A stretch of 64,000 nt of DNA from JADFNB01 sp036397455 (GCA_036397455.1 DASWIX010000041.1:62001-126000); one strand, 5' to 3'; shown: positions 19,375 to 27,793, counted from the stretch's first letter. The notes: generated from the letters alone by a model not told the origin. Numbers and translations: made by a program.

Positions 19375-22056
19375 TCACGCGCTGGTGCTCGACCGACCCC
19401 CACGCGTCTCCCGCAGCGGTTCCAGTATCTCGCTCACCGTTGCGAACAACTCGCTCAGGGTCCACGGCTTGGTGAGGAACCGGGTCCCGGCGGGGAAGAT
19501 CCCCTCCCCGTAGGTCGCACTCGGTGAATACCCGCTGGTGAACAAAACGGCGACCTCGCCACCGCCCTGGCGAATCGCCTCCACCAACTGCCTGCCGCCG
19601 ATATTGGGCATGACCAGGTCGGTGATCACCAACGAGATCACGTCTCGATGCTGCCGATAAAGCTCCAGGGCGGCCTCGCCATCTTCCGCGACGAGGACCG
19701 TGTATCCCTTCGCCTCGAGGGCTCGGCGCGTCGTCCGGCGGATAGCCGGCTCGTCCTCCGCCAGGAGGATCGTTTCGGTTCCTCCGGCCGCTGCCCGGGG
19801 ATCAGCGATCGTCCGCCGCTCCGTTCGCGCGGCGGGCGTTCCACCGGTCACCGGCAAGTACAACCGGACAGTCGTCCCAAGCCCCGGTTCGCTGTACACG
19901 TGAACCATCCCGCGGTGCCGCTTCATCAGCCCGTATACCATCGCGAGACCCAGACCCGTTCCCTCACCGGGAGGCTTGGTCGTGAAGAAGGGCTCGAAGA
20001 TCCGTTCCCTCGTCTGCTGATCCATGCCGCTACCGGTATCGGTCACCGAGATGGAGAGATACGGCCCCGGCACCACCCACGGGTGGCTGCCGAGATAGCC
20101 CTCATCGAGCTGTGCACGGGCGCATTCGATCCGCAGGGACCCGCCGGCCGGCATCGCGTCACGGGCATTGGTGCACAGGTTCACCAGCATCTGCTCCAGC
20201 GCCTCCGCGTCGAGCAGTACGACGTCCGACTCGTCCGTTGTATCGACCACCCGCAGCTTCACGCTCTCGGGCAGTAGCCGTTCGAGCATCGCTTGGAGGT
20301 CGCCGATCACGGCGCCCGGGCGGGCTGATTCCATCCGCAGCACGCCTCGGCGGCTGAATTGGAGCAGACGCGACACCATGGTGGCTCCGCGTCGCGCCGC
20401 GTCCAGGAGCTCGCGCATGTCTTCGAGCACACTTGCGTCGCGAGGCAGCGCGTCGACGATCAACTCCGCATTGCCGATAATCACGGTGAGGATGTTGTTG
20501 AAGTCGTGGGCGAGGCCCCCCGTCAACTGCCCGACGGCCTCCATCTTCTGCGCCTGTCGCAGCTGTGCCTCGAGGACCTTGTTCTGGGTCACGTCACGGG
20601 TCACCACCGTGAAGGTCCCCTCGTCCATGAGAACGATCCGCGCCTCGTAGCTGCGCCGTTCCGTCCCAACGGCGAGAGCGAACTCGGCGACCTGGATCTC
20701 GCCTTTGGCCCATGCCTGCGCCATGGCGCGCTCGATTTCCTCCACGACGTCGGCGGGCATGAGGTCGCGGAGCGGGCGACCGAGGACATTCTCGATCGGG
20801 ACAGGAAACGGGTTCAGGTCGTTGCGGTGGAAGTCGACGATAACCCCGTCCCGATCGAGGAGGAACATGACATCCGGAATCCCCTTGAGCAGTGCTCGGT
20901 GGCGGCCCTCGCTACGCCAGAGCGCCTCCTCCTGCTTCTTCCGCTCGGTCACGTCCTGGATCGTTCCGATCATCTCGACCACATGGTCGTCCTGATCGAT
21001 CACCAACTCGCCAAGTCCGTGTACCCATCGTGTTGCCCCATCGGATCCGCGCACGATTCGGTATTCCCGGTCGAAGCCACGGCGTTTCCCGAGCACCGTG
21101 TCCTCGAGGTATGCCGCCATGTCGTCCCGGTCGCCGGGATGCACGATCCCCAGCCACGTCCGAACGGTCCGCGGCGCGAGGCTGTCGCTGAGACCAAGGA
21201 TCTCGTCGAGTACCAGCGACCCGGTCCAGATTCCCGTCGAAACGTCGAGCTGGTAGGAGCCGAGTCGCGCGACCCGCTGGGAGCTGAGCAGGAAGCGGGT
21301 GCTCTCCCGCGCCGCCTCCTCTGCCCGCCGGCTACGCGTGACGTCCCGGATGGCGGACTGGGTCCCGACGAACGCCCGGTCGGGCACGATCGGCGTCTCC
21401 AGGGCTTCCAACCACACTCGCGTTCCGTCGCCACGAATCCCCTCGTACTCGAACCGGTCGGATACGGGTTCCCCCCGCATGCGGCGCCCGCGCCGTTCTC
21501 GTACGGCGGCGCGAGATTCCGGCACCACATGATCCTCCACGGAGACGCCGTGCAGATCCCCGTCACCCAGTCCGAACCACTCGCGGAATCGCCGGTTGGC
21601 AAAGACGATCCGTCCCCGCGCGTCGTCCACGATGATCGCGTCGTTGATGCCGTCGAGGAGATGCTGATAATGATGCTCGGAGAGGGTCAGTCGATCGCGG
21701 GGCTGTGTCCGCTCGGCGACGTCGCGCAGCACGGCGCAGGCGAGGCCTGTCTCCCCGAGCGGGATACGGGTCAAGACGCCATGGGCCATGCACCGGAACC
21801 CGTCCTTCCCGAGTAATTCGCTCTCGATATTCACGCACTCGGACCGCCGGATCGTCTCCCAGGTCTCATCCCATGCCTCGGCCGGAATCGACGACACGAC
21901 GTCCCACAGCGACAAGGACAGCAACTCGTCCCGGGCGTACCCCAGGCGCTGCACCGCGTTGGCGTTCGCGTCCGCGATCCGCCCGTTGGCTTCGGCGGTG
22001 AGAATCAGATCTTCGCTACGGCTCATCGCCGGCGGCACCACCATGGGTGAGCGCAT
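19375..22056 (-). CDS. Cytoplasmic PAS-rich hybrid histidine kinase with C-terminal receiver
   Basis: The 893-aa protein is taken from ATG 22056, which has GGAGA eight bases upstream; an in-frame ATG at 22245 sits right behind an ECF-type -10 element and could give a longer leaderless form. Four PAS-like domains fill about residues 12-515 (third one with the PAS_3 pattern GSYQLDVSTGIWTGS). The kinase core has the phospho-acceptor His in GGLAHDFNNIL, the N box LVNLCTNARDAM, the G1 box DTGSGMD and the G2 box GTGLGLAMVYG. The receiver, from about 775, has AEDE, the phospho-acceptor Asp in VITDLVMP and LTKPW. No transmembrane segment is present, so it senses an internal cue such as redox or ligand. 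Confidence 0.92.
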   Translation of the reverse strand: MRSPMVVPPAMSRSEDLILTAEANGRIADANANAVQRLGYARDELLSLSLWDVVSSIPAEAWDETWETIRRSECVNIESELLGKDGFRCMAHGVLTRIPLGETGLACAVLRDVAERTQPRDRLTLSEHHYQHLLDGINDAIIVDDARGRIVFANRRFREWFGLGDGDLHGVSVEDHVVPESRAAVRERRGRRMRGEPVSDRFEYEGIRGDGTRVWLEALETPIVPDRAFVGTQSAIRDVTRSRRAEEAARESTRFLLSSQRVARLGSYQLDVSTGIWTGSLVLDEILGLSDSLAPRTVRTWLGIVHPGDRDDMAAYLEDTVLGKRRGFDREYRIVRGSDGATRWVHGLGELVIDQDDHVVEMIGTIQDVTERKKQEEALWRSEGRHRALLKGIPDVMFLLDRDGVIVDFHRNDLNPFPVPIENVLGRPLRDLMPADVVEEIERAMAQAWAKGEIQVAEFALAVGTERRSYEARIVLMDEGTFTVVTRDVTQNKVLEAQLRQAQKMEAVGQLTGGLAHDFNNILTVIIGNAELIVDALPRDASVLEDMRELLDAARRGATMVSRLLQFSRRGVLRMESARPGAVIGDLQAMLERLLPESVKLRVVDTTDESDVVLLDAEALEQMLVNLCTNARDAMPAGGSLRIECARAQLDEGYLGSHPWVVPGPYLSISVTDTGSGMDQQTRERIFEPFFTTKPPGEGTGLGLAMVYGLMKRHRGMVHVYSEPGLGTTVRLYLPVTGGTPAARTERRTIADPRAAAGGTETILLAEDEPAIRRTTRRALEAKGYTVLVAEDGEAALELYRQHRDVISLVITDLVMPNIGGRQLVEAIRQGGGEVAVLFTSGYSPSATYGEGIFPAGTRFLTKPWTLSELFATVSEILEPLRETRGGRSSTSA

Positions 22057-22251
22057 TACTCGGTCTCCGAACGCCGTGCCCGCCGCCACCAGACCATTAC
22101 CCGCCTGGGGCGACCCGCGACGTGCCGAACTGGGTTGATAGTCCCATTCCCCATCCCACCTCCCGCGAACCAGAAGGGGACCTCCCGCCGCCGCACCCGG
22201 TCGCTGCGGCCCGGCGGGCCCCCGGAAGCAGGCTAGCCCCTCCATGAGCCT

Positions 22252-22278
22252 AGATGCCGCTGGCGGGATCGACGTTAC
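22252..22278 (-). promoter_or_regulatory. ECF-type promoter for the hybrid kinase unit
   Basis: On the minus strand GTAACGTC (22278-22271), a 13-base spacer and GCATCT (22257-22252) match, element for element, the promoter facing the other way at 22344. Expected transcription start is near 22245, about 190 bases before the kinase start with the good ribosome site. Confidence 0.6.
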
Positions 22279-22287
22279 AACCGACCC

Positions 22288-22329
22288 GGGAGGTGGGGGG
22301 GGGCGCCGCCCAAGGGGGGGTGGGGAGGG
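22288..22329 (+). promoter_or_regulatory. G-run cluster with G-quadruplex potential between divergent promoters
   Basis: Between 22288 and 22329 the plus strand holds runs of 3, 9, 7, 4 and 3 guanines separated by short loops, plus a GGCGCCGCC palindrome. This meets the usual pattern for an intramolecular G-quadruplex and lies centrally between the two divergent promoters. Confidence 0.5.
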
Positions 22330-22343
22330 CTCTCACGGCGAAC

Positions 22344-22370
22344 GTAACGTCCGCCCGCCACCGAGCATCT
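22344..22370 (+). promoter_or_regulatory. ECF-type promoter for the receiver-sigma-anti-sigma operon
   Basis: GTAACGTC at 22344-22351, a 13-base spacer and GCATCT at 22365-22370 mirror the divergent promoter at 22252-22278. The -35 contains the AAC core usual for ECF sigma factors. Transcription would start close to the ATG at 22381, giving a very short or absent leader. The likely reader is the ECF sigma factor encoded in this operon. Confidence 0.6.
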
Positions 22371-22380
22371 GCGTATATAG

Positions 22381-22746
22381 ATGGCAACAGTCGTCGTGAT
22401 CAGCGATGATGACATCCTGCGGCGCTCGCTCCGGCGGTTTGCCGGCGCGCGCGGGCATGATGTGGTCGAACACGAGGCCCCGGGGCTCCGCCCGCCGGGG
22501 TTCTTTGGGGGGTCTTCGGACGTGGCCTTCGTCGATCTGTCCGGCGCGGGAAGCGACTGGCGCGCGGTGATGGTGACCGTCACCTTACGTGTACCACCCG
22601 TGCGGATCACCGTGATTGATGAGGCGGACGGTCCGGAAGGGCTCGATCGCCTGGCCCAGGCGATGGCGTTTGGCGCGGAGGAGTTCATGCGAAAACCGGT
22701 CACCAGGCTGGAAATAGCAGGCGTGCTGGATCGGCTCGGTCTGTGA
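22381..22746 (+). CDS. Single-domain receiver-like protein
   Basis: The 121-aa protein begins MATVVVISDDDILRRSL, with the acidic cluster of a response-regulator receiver. The expected phospho-acceptor Asp is in VAFVDLSGAG (about residue 48) and the conserved Lys in EFMRKPV. It has no output domain. The segment between is shorter and more divergent than in typical CheY proteins, so phosphorylation is likely but not certain. It is the first gene of an operon and its TGA overlaps the GTG start of the sigma factor. A natural phosphodonor is the divergent hybrid kinase. Confidence 0.78.
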   Translation: MATVVVISDDDILRRSLRRFAGARGHDVVEHEAPGLRPPGFFGGSSDVAFVDLSGAGSDWRAVMVTVTLRVPPVRITVIDEADGPEGLDRLAQAMAFGAEEFMRKPVTRLEIAGVLDRLGL

Positions 22747-23276
22747 ACGGCCACACGGCCTTGCCCGAATGGGATCTCCTCAAGGCGATCGAATTGGGGA
22801 ATCGCGACGCCTTTGCGGTGTTGTATGACCGGCACGCGTCGCTGTTGTTCGGGATCGGCTGCACGTTGCTGCGGGACGTCTCGGACGCCGAAGATCTCGT
22901 CCACGACGTGTTCCTCGGCCTTCCCCGCGCCCTGAAGACGTTCGAGGGCCGTGGTCCGTTCGAAGGTTGGCTGAAACGTACTGCCACCCGGACCGCGCTC
23001 ATGAAGCTGCGCCAGGCGCGTACCCGTCGCGCCGCGCTGCGGCGGCTGGCCCTGGCAGCGCAACGGACCGTCCCGCCTCCCGCCGTGGAGGACCGTGTGG
23101 ACATCGAGGCCGCGCTCCTGCGGTTGAGGCCGGGCCAGCGCGACGTATTCATCCTCCGGATCGTGCAGGGCTTCAACACACGCGAAACCGCGGACCTGCT
23201 CGGCGTCCGCATCGGGACCGTCCGAATCCGACTTCTGCGCGCCCGTCGGGCGCTGCGCACCATGCTCATGGAGTAG
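22743..23276 (+). CDS. ECF-type RNA polymerase sigma factor
   Basis: The 177-aa protein starts at GTG 22743, overlapping the upstream TGA. Sigma region 2 is clear (AFAVLYDRHASLLFGIGCTL, then DAEDLVHDVFLGLPR, and FEGWLKRTATRTALMKLRQ). Region 4 follows a short linker (EAALLRLRPGQRDVFILRIV, GFNTRETADLLGVRIGTVRI), with the recognition helix near residue 158. There is no region 1.1 or 3, as in all ECF factors. The next gene, 3 bp downstream, is an anti-sigma factor, so activity should be set by a membrane signal. The divergent promoters at 22252-22370 are its probable targets. Confidence 0.92.
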   Translation: MNGHTALPEWDLLKAIELGNRDAFAVLYDRHASLLFGIGCTLLRDVSDAEDLVHDVFLGLPRALKTFEGRGPFEGWLKRTATRTALMKLRQARTRRAALRRLALAAQRTVPPPAVEDRVDIEAALLRLRPGQRDVFILRIVQGFNTRETADLLGVRIGTVRIRLLRARRALRTMLME

Positions 23277-23279
23277 CCC

Positions 23280-25424
23280 ATGTTCTTCCATCCCAGGGAT
23301 AGCCGCTTGGACGCCTACGCGGACCGGGAACTCTCAGCTCGATCGACCCGGCGCGTCGCCCGCCACCTCCGACGATGCCACCGGTGCCGCGTGAGGGTGG
23401 CCGGCACGCGGGATATCGGAAGTCAGGCGCGGAAGCTGACGACCCGACCTCTCCCGCCCGGGCTGCGGGCGCGGGTCCTGCAGTCCGTGGCCAGTGGCGT
23501 GCCGGTCATCGTCCCGGTAGCCGATCCCGTCGTCGCGGCGTTGCCGTGGCGAAAGGCGGTGTGGGTCGGCGTTGGCGCCCTCGTGCTGGTCGCCGGCATC
23601 CGTGTGGTCGGGGTCCGCAACCTCGAGTCCGAAACCAGCCTGTTGGAGTTCGCGCCGGCGGGCGTTCCGGAAGGCGGAACGGTCAGCATCACCTATCACG
23701 CGACCGCTCGGTTCGGCTCCGCCCGGTCTCTCAAGCTTCGGGCACGCTACCGCCGAGCGGGAGATCCACAGTACGGATACGATATCCCGCAGGTGGATGC
23801 TGCAACGCTCACCCGCACGTCGGGTCGGACCTATCGCGGCAATGTGGCTCTGCCGGACCGCGTGGTCTACGCCGCGTTCGCCGTCGAGGATGACGCGGGG
23901 GTTGTGATCGACAGTCGCGGCGTCCAGGGGTGGGAGTGGTTGGCACAGGCCGACGGCCGGCCAACCTCTGACGCCCTGCTGCAACGCGTCAACGAAGCAT
24001 TTGGCCGGGACCCCGGCGCGGCGCTGGACGCGGCGATCGAGTTGACAGGGGCCTTCCCAGAGCGCGTCGAAGGCTGGAATACCCGAACCACGCTCGAGCG
24101 CGCGGCGCTCGGACCGGACGTATCGTCGAGATTGCGCGACGGGCACGTGCAGCGTGTGCGCGCGTTTCATGCCGAATTGCAGGACAGCACCATTCCGGCA
24201 AGCGAGATCGGCGCCATGTACTCCTACGCCAAGATCTGGGACGTCGCCGACATCGCGGAGTGGTGGCGCCGGCGCGTGCTGAGGGACACGCAGGGTAGCG
24301 CGCTCGACTTTCAACTCCGGCTAGTCGATATCTATACGGCCCGCCGCGACGATCCGGCGAAAGCGGCGCAGGAAACGGAGCGCCTGTGGGACGATATCGG
24401 ATCGGCGTCGGGGGACGCGCTCGCGCTGGCGTTTGGTCTCGCGCTGCAATTGAAACAGCCCCAAGCCAGTCTCCGCTGGGCACGCCGCCTGCTCGCCGCC
24501 GAGCCCCACAGACGGTTAGCGGTCGCCGAGCAACTGGGCACCTTTTCGACGCTGCGCGATACGGTTCGCACGTGGCTGGACGAGGAAGCGGCCCGTCTTG
24601 CCCGCCCAGACGACTCGCGGCGGCCGCTGTACGTGGCGACCCGCCGGCAAGACCGTGCGCGCGAGGACCTCCGGTCGGGCGCGCTCGCGCTAAAGGGCAG
24701 GCTCCTCCTCGACGCCGGCGACACCGTGGCCGCCGGGGCCTACCTCGACTCCGCCGCGGCGTTGGGCTGGGACGTTGCCAATTTCACCGCGGCGGCACAG
24801 CTACGACTTGCTCGCGGAGACAGCGTGGGAGCCGCGCGGCTGTATGCGCTTGTCGCGGTGGATCCGGGAGCGGGCGGCGCGGAGATCGAGGGGTTGGGAC
24901 GCCGTCTCGTGGGCGCCCGACAGTGGGAGGCGGAAAAAGTGCGCGCCTTGGCTCAGATGGTCGAGCGAACCGGGCGTGAAGCGGAACCACGCGCCGTGTT
25001 CGACTTGGTGAGGGTGACTGATCGGGATGGGATGCCGCTCGACCTCCGCGCGCGTCTTGCAGGCCCCGTCACGGTGGTCGCCTTCTGGGTTCCGCTGTGC
25101 AAGACCTGCCTTACGGACCTCCGGGACACCTATGACCTGGTAACCGGGTTCGGCCCAGCCGCGCGGATCGCCATCGTGAGCCAACGTGCCCTCACCGAGG
25201 AGGATTGGAATCTCCTGGCATCCGATGGCCTGGACGGAGTCGCTGTGGTGGATGCCTTTGGCGACGCGACGCGCGCGTTCAGTGCGTGGGGTGCCCCCGC
25301 GACGTTCGTCGTCGATGGACGGGCGGTGATCCAGTATCGCCTTACCTCGGCCGACAAACTGGCACGCCAGATTCTCACCTTGGTGGACCGGAAGGGTCAG
25401 CGGACGCCGGTCGTGGCGCCTTGA
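23280..25424 (+). CDS. Membrane anti-sigma factor with zinc motif, helical repeat region and thioredoxin-like C-domain
   Basis: The 714-aa product starts 3 bp after the sigma gene. Residues 29-36 read HLRRCHRC, the Hx3Cx2C zinc motif of ZAS anti-sigma factors, preceded by SRLDAYADREL. One transmembrane helix (about 92-112, VWVGVGALVLVAGIRVVGV) puts the rest in the periplasm. That part has a beta-sandwich-like region (115-230), an all-helical, TPR-like region rich in Ala, Arg and Leu (about 240-560), and a C-terminal TlpA/AhpC-like fold with the CKTC redox pair at 607-610 (VVAFWVPLCKTCL) and GAPATFVVDG, the cis-Pro region. It suggests that thiol state outside is reported to the sigma factor inside. 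The 3' end overlaps the convergent gene by 28 bp. Confidence 0.85.
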   Translation: MFFHPRDSRLDAYADRELSARSTRRVARHLRRCHRCRVRVAGTRDIGSQARKLTTRPLPPGLRARVLQSVASGVPVIVPVADPVVAALPWRKAVWVGVGALVLVAGIRVVGVRNLESETSLLEFAPAGVPEGGTVSITYHATARFGSARSLKLRARYRRAGDPQYGYDIPQVDAATLTRTSGRTYRGNVALPDRVVYAAFAVEDDAGVVIDSRGVQGWEWLAQADGRPTSDALLQRVNEAFGRDPGAALDAAIELTGAFPERVEGWNTRTTLERAALGPDVSSRLRDGHVQRVRAFHAELQDSTIPASEIGAMYSYAKIWDVADIAEWWRRRVLRDTQGSALDFQLRLVDIYTARRDDPAKAAQETERLWDDIGSASGDALALAFGLALQLKQPQASLRWARRLLAAEPHRRLAVAEQLGTFSTLRDTVRTWLDEEAARLARPDDSRRPLYVATRRQDRAREDLRSGALALKGRLLLDAGDTVAAGAYLDSAAALGWDVANFTAAAQLRLARGDSVGAARLYALVAVDPGAGGAEIEGLGRRLVGARQWEAEKVRALAQMVERTGREAEPRAVFDLVRVTDRDGMPLDLRARLAGPVTVVAFWVPLCKTCLTDLRDTYDLVTGFGPAARIAIVSQRALTEEDWNLLASDGLDGVAVVDAFGDATRAFSAWGAPATFVVDGRAVIQYRLTSADKLARQILTLVDRKGQRTPVVAP

Positions 25425-26530
25425 ATAGCGCGTTGGGCCGCTGCCGGGGCATTCCCGCGAGCCGGCAGGGCGCCAAACGGCACCTCGAATCGGATGAGCG
25501 CCGGCTGCGGCTCGTGCCGCAGCGCATATACCGCCTCGTCGCCCTCGACAACCGCGATAGCCAAAACGTCCGAGTCGAGCCGGAACGCGGCTCGGAAGGT
25601 GCCGTCCCACGTGAATACGTGCAGGCAGTCCGCAAAGCTCGATGACGAACCCACTTCGGAGGCCACGCGGCCCGAGAAGGCCGCCACGATGTGGCGCGTC
25701 GTGGCCGAGACATCCACGTAGGCTCGTTGGTCGATCTGGGGGACCTCCGGATTGGCATGAAGCGCGACCGGTCCGGTGATCCCGCGGCTCGTGCCGCGCT
25801 CGAGATCGACCAGTTCAATCACGCTGGCAAAACGTCTCGCCAGCGCCACGAAGTGCCGGCCCGGGCGGACGGCCATTCGCGTCTGGCTCGCCTGAAGCGG
25901 GGCACGGGACGAGTACCGAAAGGGGTTCGCGCCCAGACCGCCGATGCGCCGGCCATCGGGACCGAAGCGGGCGAGGCTGACGTCGCCGTAGAACCCCGGG
26001 GCCACCAGACCGGTGGAATCCAGCCAGGCGGCCCCGGTCGGATAGCCCTCTGTCGTGAGTTGGAGACTCGCCCCCACCTGTGCGTAGGCACCCGGCGTTC
26101 GGGGCAGATCGATCAGCGTGACCCGCCGCAGCCCCACGTCGAAGACTGAGACCGTTCCCGCTGATCCGCCCGCGCTCAACGACCACGCGCCATGGAATTC
26201 ACCGGGCCCGCGCCCGTGCGGCCCGAGCGACTGGTAGAGCGAGCCGTCCGCGCGGCGAATGATCCGGACCACCGAGTCCGAGGCGGCATCGAGTACGACC
26301 AGCCATTCGCCTTGGACCAGCACCCGCGTGGGCAACGCGAGGTCGAGCGCGTCATTCACGACGGTGGCCGAGAGCATTGGGGCTGCCGCACCCGGCGGCG
26401 CACATTGGGCGCCGGCCGCGCCGTGGACGGTTCCACGAGCGGTTCGGGCAGCCACCCACCGCCCTGCGGTGACTGCCGCGCCTACCGCCAGAACGACACC
26501 TGCGAAGGCTAGATGCTTGGCTTGTCGCAT
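25397..26530 (-). CDS. Exported 6-bladed beta-propeller protein (BF3886/TolB-like type)
   Basis: The 377-aa product starts at ATG 26530 (MRQAKHLAFAGVVLAVGAAV), with an uncleaved or cleaved signal helix. The propeller pattern is visible as LVQGEWLVVLDAASDSVVRIIR, GPHGRGPGEFHG, FDVGLRRVTLIDL, MAVRPGRHFVALARRF and CLHVFTWDGTFRAAFRLD. The start overlaps the end of the small Cys-rich peptide gene by 22 bp, so the two are translationally coupled. In Bacteroidota, propellers of this class are encoded next to NVEALA peptides, and the arrangement here is the same. Ligand unknown. Confidence 0.78.
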   Translation of the reverse strand: MRQAKHLAFAGVVLAVGAAVTAGRWVAARTARGTVHGAAGAQCAPPGAAAPMLSATVVNDALDLALPTRVLVQGEWLVVLDAASDSVVRIIRRADGSLYQSLGPHGRGPGEFHGAWSLSAGGSAGTVSVFDVGLRRVTLIDLPRTPGAYAQVGASLQLTTEGYPTGAAWLDSTGLVAPGFYGDVSLARFGPDGRRIGGLGANPFRYSSRAPLQASQTRMAVRPGRHFVALARRFASVIELVDLERGTSRGITGPVALHANPEVPQIDQRAYVDVSATTRHIVAAFSGRVASEVGSSSSFADCLHVFTWDGTFRAAFRLDSDVLAIAVVEGDEAVYALRHEPQPALIRFEVPFGALPARGNAPAAAQRAIQGATTGVR

Positions 26531-26739
26531 GGCTTTCCGAGTGACGACCGAAAGCCAAACACAATGTCTCCACCCATCAAACAGAAGTCGCTTGAGGATA
26601 TGCAGCACCCACCGCCCTCGGCGCAGGCCTCGGCGAACGCGAGTTCCGGCAGCGAGCCGTCGTCGGACTTCTGGAGCGTGAGCGGTACCACCATCAACGC
26701 AGCGACCAAAGCACCCGCGCCAAAGAATTTCTTGAGCAT
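26509..26739 (-). CDS. Small Cys-rich exported peptide, NVEALA-like
   Basis: The 76-aa product starts at ATG 26739 with GGAGG six bases upstream. It opens MLKKFFGAGALVAALMVV, a short leader helix, followed by a polar stretch, LPELAFAEACAEGG and a tail with CC, C and a final C (GGCCISSSDFC, GKPCDK). NVEALA-family peptides of Bacteroidota have the same plan: leader KK helix, LxxLALANVEALA, then Cys-rich tail. The match is by layout and partial motif (LPELAFAEACA) rather than strict identity. It is the first gene of a two-gene operon with the propeller. Confidence 0.65.
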   Translation of the reverse strand: MLKKFFGAGALVAALMVVPLTLQKSDDGSLPELAFAEACAEGGGCCISSSDFCLMGGDIVFGFRSSLGKPCDKPSI

Positions 26740-26887
26740 ACCGGCCTCCGGAATAGGATGGCCCATTCTGGGACATCGCGGCCGCCTTGTCGTGAGCGGG
26801 AGACGTCACCGCATCGGCAAAACGCGACACGGCCGGCGCCGATCCTGTAACCTCGGCGGTAGGCGCTGCATCCTCTCTACAGCGGCC

Positions 26888-27793
26888 ATGATGCGACCGG
26901 CGTCCGGAGGTGCACCCATCAGCGCGTTACCGCTCCACAAGACCCCGCGGTCCCCGCCCCACCACGGCTTCCCCCCGCCGCGCCGCGGCGGCGGGCCCGG
27001 GCCCGGGCCGGGGCCGCGCGTGAGCGTTTCGATCGAGTCGGAGTGGGCCGGTCGGGCGGCCGTCCATGCCCTCAAGGACGCCGGAGCGTTCCCCGTGACC
27101 CTGCCCTGGTCGGCCATCAGCGCCGAGGGCCTCAGCGGGTCGGCCGCCCTGGTCTACGACCTCTGCCCGTGGACGCCGGCGGTGGAACACCGATTCGATT
27201 CCCTGGCCGGCAGCATCCCCGGCGTGCCGATCCTGCTCTATCTGCCGCCTACCGGCTCCGCGTTCGCCGCCTATGCGCGGGCCTCCCGGCACCCCCATGT
27301 GCAGGTTCAGGTGCAGTCCCGCGACGGCGCCAGCCTCGAGTGCCTGCGCGACGCCGCCTGCGGCCTCCTGCGATCCGTCCCGCGGGTGCGGATCATGAAC
27401 CACCTGTCCGACGCCGTCCCATCGCTGTCCAGCGCGGCCTACCTTTTCGGGCATCGCGCGCTCAGCATCCTCGGATCGGGCCGGCGCCCGCGGGTCGGCG
27501 AAATCGCGACGGCGCTGCACCTGTCGGCGCGAACGCTCCAACGCCGCTTCAAGGACGACGGCCTCCCCCATCCCAAGTCGCTGCTGGATTGGCTGACGAT
27601 CATGCACCTGCACTGTGCGGCGGAGACGCAGGAGCTTTCGGTCGCGCGGGTCGCCAGCAGAGCCGGCCTGAGCGCCAACGACCTGTATCGGCTGCGGCGG
27701 CGGGCGGCTCGCGTGATATCCGGTGCCCGTGGCGGGGCCTTCCCTCCCGTCCGCCCGCTCGACGGCGGGCGGTTCAGATCGTTCGCCGACTGA
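26888..27793 (+). CDS. AraC-like helix-turn-helix transcriptional regulator
   Basis: The frame gives 301 aa from ATG 26888, or 257 aa from GTG 27020, which would skip a proline/glycine-rich lead (PPPRRGGGPGPGPGP) that may not be translated. The C-terminal 100 residues contain an AraC-type double helix-turn-helix: RRPRVGEIATALHLSARTLQ RRF at the first helix pair and LSVARVASRAGLSANDLYRL at the second. The N-terminal half (YDLCPWTPAVEHRFDSLAGS, PGVPILLYLPPT) has no recognised ligand domain. It lies upstream of a receiver gene on the same strand, 113 bp apart. Target genes unknown. Confidence 0.68.
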   Translation: MMRPASGGAPISALPLHKTPRSPPHHGFPPPRRGGGPGPGPGPRVSVSIESEWAGRAAVHALKDAGAFPVTLPWSAISAEGLSGSAALVYDLCPWTPAVEHRFDSLAGSIPGVPILLYLPPTGSAFAAYARASRHPHVQVQVQSRDGASLECLRDAACGLLRSVPRVRIMNHLSDAVPSLSSAAYLFGHRALSILGSGRRPRVGEIATALHLSARTLQRRFKDDGLPHPKSLLDWLTIMHLHCAAETQELSVARVASRAGLSANDLYRLRRRAARVISGARGGAFPPVRPLDGGRFRSFAD

